A stretch of DNA of 64,000 bases from positions 279,417 through 343,416 of the forward strand of contig LNDV01000031.1 in assembly GCA_001464765.1 (NCBI GenBank). Direction: 5' to 3'. The stretch is from Betaproteobacteria bacterium Ga0077526. Its GTDB lineage: Bacteria > Pseudomonadota > Gammaproteobacteria > Burkholderiales > Ga0077523. The notes under the pieces are model-generated. The model made no database searches, was not told where the DNA came from, and saw nothing but the letters and a program-made list of their open reading frames with translations. Position 1 is the first letter of the stretch. The number at the start of each line of letters is the position of its first letter. Shown piece by piece: positions 48,501-57,500 of this stretch. Made by a program: the position numbers and the translations under genes.

Positions 48501-51500
48501 TGAACCCCGTTGTCGATACCGCGGCCGTGCCGCCGATCTCCACGTTCCCCCGGAACAGCGACGCCGTGGGAAAGTACACCGGCAGCGTGCCGTCCACCGT
48601 GATGGCGCCGCTCGCAGCCACGGCACTGCCCAGATTGGCGATGAGGTCAGTGAGGAGGATGCGCCGGTTCGCGCCGGTGCCCGTCATCGCCGCATTGCCG
48701 AGCGTGAGCCCGAAGTTACCGTTCAGGGCCAGATCGCCGTCGGCGATCTGGCCGCCGACAAATGCTCCGTCCTCTGGGTCACCCAGACCGATGGCGAAGT
48801 CGATGTCCTGGGCGGACGCGTTCAACGTCCCGCGGATACCCGTGGCGTCGAACACGAAGATGCGCGTCGGGTCGGCAAGGTCCAGACCCATGGACAAGTC
48901 GAGATCCAGGCTGCCGTTCGTGAGCAGATTCGCGTTGCCCTGCACGGTGAACCCATCGGCGAGATCGAAGCCGATGGGCAGTGTCTCCGCGAACGGGGGC
49001 GGGCCCGCTTCGATGTCGAAGCGCAGGATGCGTTCCGTTCCCTCACGCACGAGCGACAGGCGAAGCGCCTGCGAACTCGCGGGAATCCGCAGCGCCTCCT
49101 TGATCTTGCGCTCCAGCGTCTGGAGCGACGCGGCGGGATCGGTCTCGAGGCCGTCCAGCGCACGCGCGAAATCGTCGGCGAACGCGAGCATATCGTTCAC
49201 GCTCACGTCGAGCACCGGGATCTTCTCGTTCAGGAAACCGAAGGCCTCGAACTGGCGGAGGAAGTCCGCGAGGGCCCGGAGGGCCTCCACGATGTCGCCG
49301 AAGCCGATGTCGTCGAAGCTTGCGAGATCGCCGAACCCGGACTGGCTGACGGTGACCACCGGCGCCTGGGAGGCGAACGGATCGCCGATGTCGACGATGT
49401 CGATGACGATCTTCGGCTCGTTGCCCGTCTGGATGAGGCCCAACGAGGGCGTGACGTCCACGCCGAATTCGAGACGTCCGCTGCCGTCAACCACCGGCTG
49501 GGCGACCAGGGTCGTGATGTCGCTCAGCCCGCCCAGCAGTTCCTTCAAGGTGATGCGGCCGTCGGCACGCGAGGTTCCCGGGTCCGTCAGGTTAAGGCGC
49601 GCGCTGCCGGACAGGTTACCCGTGCCTGTCAGCTCGACGGTCACGAAACCGAAGGTGCCGTCCACCACCACGCCCCCGCCGGGTGTGGCCGCGCTGAAGT
49701 TGACGGCAGCCGAAGCGTTCTCGATGAAGAGTCGGTCGAGCAGATCCACACCGCCGACCGACGCGCCGGTGAACTCGAAGTCTCGCACTTGCGTCGGATC
49801 GGTGGCATCGGCCACATCGGCCCCAACCAGCCCCAGCAGTTCGGCACCGAGTGCACTGGTCGGGTTCTCGATGCGAAAGAGCGCGGTGCCGCTGGTCGAG
49901 GTGTCGCGCAGCCGCAGCCGGGTGGCATCGGCGTTGAAGTCCACCTGCACGCGGTTCTGCGTCTGTGTCTCGATGGCGGCGATGAGGTCGCCGAGCGTGG
50001 CGTTGGCGCCCAGAGCATCGAGAGTGACATTGAACCGCGTGCCGTCACGAGCCGTGACGATGAGGTCCGTCGTGCTCCCGGTGTTGACCGGATCGAGTCC
50101 GAGAATCGTCTGGGCGGCGCTGCCGGCGGTCGTGCCCACCGAGAAACTCGTGACGCTCGCGCCGAGCGGACGGAAAACGAGCGTGTTGCCGAGCGACTCC
50201 ACCCGCACTTTGCCCGCGAGTACCCGAGTTCCTCCGACCTCGGCGCGATCCACCGCGGCCTGAAGATCGGTGACCAGGTCGACGATGGACCGGTTGGGCG
50301 TGGTGGCGTCCCGCGCGAGGACGACACTCACCGGGGCGCCGCCATTGACGGCGTTCATCGTCACCGTGAACGGCGCATCGGCGGGCAGACGCCCGACCAC
50401 TCCGTCGAGGTCCCGGCTGCCTTCCAGGCGCAGCGTGCCCGCGACGGTCTGCGCGCTGGCGAGCCCGACGAAGCCCAGGCGCTCGGCCGCCGCGTCGATC
50501 GCTCGCACCGTGAAAGACGTGGTACCACTCAGAGCTTCGAACGAGAGACGGTTGCCCGCATGCGTGGCACGCAGCCGGTTGCCCAGGTTCGCGGCGGCGA
50601 GCGCGGCATTGATGTCCGCGACGAGGTCCGCGGGCGTCGCATTGGTGGCCGTAGCGTCGGCCGCCACGGTGACACGGACGAACGCGGCGCCGTTGGCTGA
50701 GATGTCGAAGCGTGCGTCCTCGAGGAGTGGCCCGTACAACGCCTGGACAGCCCTTGGGGCGGTCACGCTCAGCGTCCGGTCGAAGACAATGGCACCGCTC
50801 TTGAGGCTGGCGAGCGTGGTCGCCGCGGTGAGCGGCGTGCCACCCTCGTCACCCATGTACAGGCCGACTCGCAGCGCCAGCGTACCGTCCGCCTGAAGCC
50901 GCAGCCGCCCGCTGGTCGACAGATTGCCGAAGCCATCCAGCGGCACGTTGAAGTCCAGCGGCGCGTCGACCGCGCCGAAGCTTCCGGCGAACGACATATC
51001 CATCAGCAAGGACTTCCGCGCCGCGTCGTAGGTGACCGTCTTGCCGGGACCGAGGACTTCGGTGATGCGCGTGGCGAGTTCGTCCACCGTCGCGAAGCGC
51101 GCGTTGCCGCTCGAATCGAGCAGCTTGGCGACGTCGTCGGAGGTGATGTTGGCCGTATCGTTGTCGTCGTATAGCAGCTTGTCGCGCAGGAGGTCGGCGA
51201 GATCGATCACGCCGCGCACCACGTCGCCGATCACCGGCACGTCGATCTTGTAGGCGTCGCTCTCGCTGAAGTTCGCCATCCAGTTCACCAGCTGGCCCAG
51301 CAGCGCCACCACTCGGGCCGGGTCCATGCTGGCGAAGTTGCGCAGTTCGGCGAGCGCCGGCGGCCAGGAGACCTGGAGCGTGTCCGGGTTGCCGAGGTCA
51401 GTCCAGTTGATGGATAGCGTGGTGCCAGCACCCGCTGCGATGTTGAGGAACGGAACGCCGATGGGCAGCGTGAGCTGGGCGGAGCCGCCGAAGCGGGGTG

Positions 51501-54500
51501 CCACCGCGAGAATGGCACCGGTGAGTTCGCCGAACTCGATCCGGCCGTTACCGTTGCCGGACGTGGGTTCCGACAGGCTCAAGGTGAGAGTGGGCGAGGC
51601 GGTCAGCCTGCCGTCCACGATCGCGACATTCGCGAAGCCGAAGCGCGCCGTGGCGTCGATGTCCTCCGCCGTGACCGTGAGTCGGGCGGAGACGGACGGA
51701 TCGCGCAGGAACATCCACTGGGTGGCGTCCGCCGGGTTGGCGAGCAGGTCGTCGAAGTCGATGCCAACGGACACCCGGAAGTCGAGGTCACCGGTGACCG
51801 ATGCATCGGCGCCGAGATCGATCCCGGCGATCCCGTTGGGGAGGTCCAGCGCAAGCGCCAGGGCCTGCGTCGGCAACAGCGACTGCGTGATGTCCAGATC
51901 GAAAGTGAGTTCGCGTGTGGCCGCATCGAACGAGAGGCCGAGTTCGCCTGGACGCTGGCCGAGGTCGCGCGAAAGCCTGGCGAGAAGATCCTGGATCGAC
52001 CCGAAACGCAGCTCGCCAGCCTCGTTGGTGATCGGGTCGACGAGCTTCTCCTGGACGAAGTCCGCAAGGTCCGCCAGCGAATCCAGTGCCGAGCCGAGCA
52101 TCGGAACATCGCGATTCTCGAGAAACACGGAGAACTCGCGCAGGCGCTTGAACTGGTCGAGAACCTTCTGCCCGTCCAGCTTCAGGAAGTTGAGCAGATC
52201 CTGCGCAGGGCCCGCGGAGGCCGTGACGGAAACACTCGAAGGATCGGCCAGTGACGTCCAGGTGAAGGTGAGGTTGGCCTCGCCCAGATCGAACGGGGCG
52301 GGCGTGCCAGGCAGCAATGTGGACACCCGGGCATCGACGGTGAAGGCGACATCGGCCTGTTCGGACCCCGTCACGGCGAACTCGAAAACGTCCGTCGCGG
52401 GCCTCAGTCCGGTCAGCACCTCGGACAGATCTGCGAATCGCACCCGTTGATCGGAGCCTCCGGGATCTTTGAGGGTCATCGAGACGCGCAGCGACGGGTC
52501 GGTGACCAGGGAGACGCCGTCCAGCGAGACGTCGATGAATCCGAGACGGCCGGATGCCTGAACTGGCCCAACCAACTCCAATGCCCGCACCGAGAGTTGA
52601 CTTTGGCCATTCGTCGTGTCGACGTAGAAGCCCGAAGCGTCCACGCCGAACAAAAGTCGCAAGGTGACCTCCGAGCCGAGGCGCATCTGGCCGTCGATGT
52701 CGATTAACCCACCGAGCGCGTCGCTCAGCACGTCAAGATCCGCAACACCTTCGATGCGGCGTACGATCGTAGCGTCGAAGCGGGTATCCGACACACTCTC
52801 AGAGAGGGTCACGTTCCCGTCGATGCCGTCGAGAGCATCGAGGCGCTCGCGCAGCTGAGAAGGGCTCATCCCGGCGATGCTGGCGATGGGAAAACCTTTC
52901 TCGCCTTCTTCGATGATCCTCGCGAAACCGGTCAAGGCGGCCTGCGCCAGCGCGTCGGCGGCCTGCGGACCGGGCGTTCTTCCGTCCGAGGTCGGCGCGA
53001 TGCGCACCGAACTCCAGCCGGCCAGCGCTCTGGGGAGCGAATCGCCGACGAGAGCCAGAGCACGGATTTCGTTCACGCTCCCGGAAGGTAAAGTGGCCTT
53101 CTTGTCCTTGAGGGAGCTCTCGTAGATGAACTTGGTCACTTCCCTCGTGCCGGCCGCCAGCAGTTCGGGAAGCGTCGCGGTCGACACCCCGGATACGTCG
53201 GGCACGCCGGTGTTCGCGTAGAAGATCCGCTGTGGTGTCACCGACGACACGTCGGTGTAGGTCACGCTCCGCGTGCCGTCGACCAGGCTCAGTTCGGGAG
53301 GTCGCTCCGCACCGCGACCACGAAGCACGAGCTGGTTGCCACCTCCTCCCTGCCCGTCGACATGCAGGCCGCGCGGCAGCGCGATCGGTCCGGCGCTGCT
53401 GTCGACAATGACCAGGTCGTCGCCTTCCCCGCCGAAGACTTCGAGTCGCTCCAGAGCGCTGAGAGGCAACTCGACGCGCAGTGTCTCCGAGGCGCCGTCG
53501 AGCACCTGAAGCAGGCTCGCGTTAGTCGGATTGCGGCGGATGACGATGCGATCAGCGGCGTCCGTGCCATCGATCCGCAGCGTCGGAGGGGAGGCGATCG
53601 AATCTTCCAGTCCGGACGCGGACCACGCTCCGCGCCCTAGAGTTCCGGCGACCAGAACGTCGCGGTGATCTCCCGGAAACTGCGTGGCGCTGCGTTGCGC
53701 CAGGTCGAGATCGAAGACCAGGCTGTTCGGGAGTCCCGCACCGAACTCCGTCCAGACGATGGAATTGCCTGCGGCACCAGGATCGATCGCCCGGAAGACG
53801 CCAGCCGCTCCGCCGACGAGCAGGACGAGGTGCCCGCCCTCCCTTGCCACTTCGAGGGAACGGGCATCCGGGTTCGCAAGACGCTGCGAAATCAGCGACC
53901 ACTGTCCATTGGCGCCCCGGCGAAAGACCCCCGAATCGGTCGCGGCGAACGCGATGTCGTGGTTCTCGGGGTCCAACGCCAAATCGTTGATCACGGTGGC
54001 GCTCCCGATGCGCTCGACCGCGAAGTCGCTGGCGCGTCCCGTGTCCGAGAAGCGGACGAGAATCTCGTTGCCGCGAGCCGCATAGGCAACATCGGCATTG
54101 GCGCGGAGCACCCCCCCCACGCGCTTGGAACCTCCGTAGGCCACGGCCGAAAAGTCCTGGTCGACGTTTTCCGGACGTGGTTTCGGAAGCGCGACCTGGA
54201 CGATCTGATCCAGCCCGTCGAATCTCGGCGTCGCACCCTTCGCCGCGATGTTTCGACTCTGATAGAGATCGCGCAGTCCGATCATCATCCGCGAGGAATC
54301 GGTTGCATTGGCCGCGAAGGGAATCCGAGGGAAACCGTTTCCCGCCTGGTCGCGGTCGTACTGGGACAGACCGATGAAACGGCGGGTGGCGATGACCTCG
54401 CCGGCACCTACGTCGTCCAACTCGATCGGCGCGCCACCAGCGACGGTCGACAACTGGATCGTCGTCGCGGTCGCGTTCACCACGAAGTACGGAATGGAAG

Positions 54501-57500
54501 AAAAGACACCGTCGGGCAGACTCGTGGGATGCCGCAGCCAGACCGCCTCGCCATTCTTCCATCCCAGTGGCAGCTCTCCTGCCCTGACACGGAATCGGTC
54601 CGCCGCATCGTCCACGGTCAAGCGACGCTCGTCGACCCTCTCGTCGGCGACGAAGTTCACCAGTCGGGCACTGCCGGGGAGAATGCTCCCATCCGCCCTG
54701 AAGGTCCGCTCGGCCATGGTGTCGATGTTGTTCGACATGGTGTATCGACGAACCTGATCGATGACGGCATCACCGTTGGTATCGAGAGGAACGGCGAGCG
54801 CCGTATTGCCGTCGCCGGGACGAACCGCCACGCGGATCTCCGCCCACGCGAGGTACTCGTCCGCCTCGTCGACCGTGCCGTCGCCATCGTCGTCGCGTTG
54901 ATTGGTCCGGATCGGCTGGTCGATGGAACCGTTGTCTTGCGTACCTCCGAAAATCACGCCGTGCAAAGGGTCGAAGGCAACAGCGTGCATTTCCACCGCA
55001 CCCAGACCGCGATTGAGCGACGTGGCGGGGTTGGTGATACCCACGATCGTCATTCGAGACGACGAGCCTCCTCTGGTGAGGAAGAACGGCAGGTCGTCGG
55101 TAGACGAAAGCGTGATGGTGTCCGACGTCACGCTGTCGACCACGATATCCCCGGCCGACTGATCCCAAGGGCCGGGCCCGTTCTCCACAAAGACCGCCAG
55201 GGACTGTCCGGGTCGGAAACCCGCGGCGACGAAGTCACCAGTCCCCGGAGCCGTGGTGATGCGATCCTTCAAGCCCGGACCGGATTCGACGAAGGTAAAC
55301 GCGCCGGTGAACGGACTGCCCGGCGCCCCTCCTGAAGTGACGACCACTGGAGCACTTCGCACCGATGGATTCTCGAGCCGGTAGATCCCGCCGTCGTCGC
55401 CTTGCAGCAGGCGGCCGAGTCGATCGATTTCGATCGCCCGGGCGTCCGGGTGCGTTCCGGGAATCAGAAGGGGCTGCCACCGCTGCCTGCCGTCTGCCAC
55501 GGGGTCCGCGGGGCTGGCGGGCCGCGCACGGTTGTCCCACCAGAAAAGATTCGTCCCGGATCGCTGCGTATCGCCACCCAGAAAGACGTTCCCCGCGGCA
55601 TCGACGTTGATGGCAAGGTTGCGCAATCCCTGGGCACCGAAGTTGACCTGGGGTTGATGCGTCGTCGGCTGCCGATTGATCGCGGCGACCGCGGCGAGAA
55701 CAACGCCACGCCGTACCGTGCCATCGGTAAATGCGGCGTTGGCATCGACGCGTTCCAGTCGAATGCGCTTCCAAGTCGCCGGCGCGTCGTCGATCTCGCG
55801 AACCACATAGGCGGTGCGCCCGGCGGCGGGCAGATTACCGGCCACGTTGACGATGTGGCCCACCATGAACCCATCCTCGCCCCAGGCTCCTTCGTTTCGC
55901 ATGACATCCACGCGAGAAGGAGAGCCGACAACGGGATCGAAACGAATGCCGGGATTGTTTCTGGCCGCGGCGACGAATCCGGTGATCTGCTGAATGGTCG
56001 CGCCCGGCGCGAACGTCGCGCTAGGATTCCACCCTGGGCGCCCGCTCAAGAAGAGTCGCTGTTCCCCTCCCATGTCGACCTTGTAGACGCCGTTGTTCTC
56101 CCCGGCACTGAAAATCGCGACCGTCTGGCCGGTCGCGAACCCCTCCTTGTCGAACCGACCCGAGCCGGGACCGCGAGTCACGTAGGCACCGAGTGCGGAA
56201 TCGAACTCGAAACGCACGGGAGTCCCGCCTTTCATCGCCACCGTGCCAGGGTTGAATCCTGTCAACCGGGGCGGGGGCTCGTCGCCCACGAGGGCCCATG
56301 CCGCCGCTCCAGGATCGCTGCGAAACACGCCCACGAGCCAATTGGTCTGACCCACCACCGCCGCGTACACCGGATTGGTGAGGCTTGTGCGATCCTGCCT
56401 CACCGCGAGCACGATCCGGATCGCCCCGTCGATTCCCTCGAAAGGATTGTCCGCGCCCGAAATGCCGTCGTTGTCCTTGCCGTCGGCAGCCACGCCTAGG
56501 CCGACATTGAACGCGGCCCAGGTCGCTCCGGCATCGGTAGACCGATAGACACCGCCGCCGATGACGGCCGCGAACATTCTCCGCGGATCACCAGGGTCTC
56601 TCACGATGTCGGTCACGGAGCTCGAGGGATAGGGAAAGCTGCCGAAGCTGGTCGGTGCGCGTACCGGTCGAAACAAGGAGAACGTCGCACCACCGTCTTC
56701 ACTGCGGAAGATGCCGCCCGACTTGGCAACGCGGGCGGCAGCAGCACCTGTGGAGTCAGCTGAAACCTCCACGGCAGCGATCGTTCCCACAACGACGACA
56801 TCCTTTCCGTCAACTCTCGCCGCGGCAATCGACGAAATCGGCAACCCCGCCATCTCCGGAGGCGTGACGAGTTCCCAGGTGTCCCCACCGTTGGTGGACC
56901 GCATCAGGCCGACCGCTTGGCCACCGGCAAAGTGATTGCTGAATTGACCGGTCCCGGCGTAGATCACGAGATCCTGCCAGCGCGTTGCCGTACCGAGCAG
57001 GGTGTTGTTGTTGCTGTGGGTACTGATCGCCAGCGCGCCGATAGAGAGCGACGGGAACTGATCGGTGGTATTGGTCCAAGTCGCGCCGCCATCGATGGAG
57101 CGCCACACCCCGCCGTTGACGGTGCCAGCGAAAATCACGTTCTCGTTGAACGGGTGAACCGCGATCGCCTCGACCGCCCCGCCCCAGGGCTGCCCGCGGA
57201 AGCGTGACAAGCCTTCGGCATTGTCGATCCCACGAGGGCCTTGTTCGACCCACGTCGGCACGCCGGTCAGGGTCGCGGTCACCGTCGCGGGTGCGGGAGG
57301 CGCCGCGGGTGCGGAAGGTGAGCCGGCGACGATGGCCTCGATGCTGCCGGCGGCCTCGCCCGAGCCCGCCGCTATCGCGATGGGGTCGGGCAACAAAGAG
57401 TCCCCCGACAGCAGCACCCTCGCCTCCAGCGCCTCGAACATCGCTTTACGCCGAAACGGGGCTGAGGACCCGGAAGAACGCCGCTGCGCGGCGGAGCGAA

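Noticed and set aside
48098..50700. Two overlapping plus-strand frames of 721 and 842 codons
   Set aside because: They overlap each other in different frames and the sense coding is clear.
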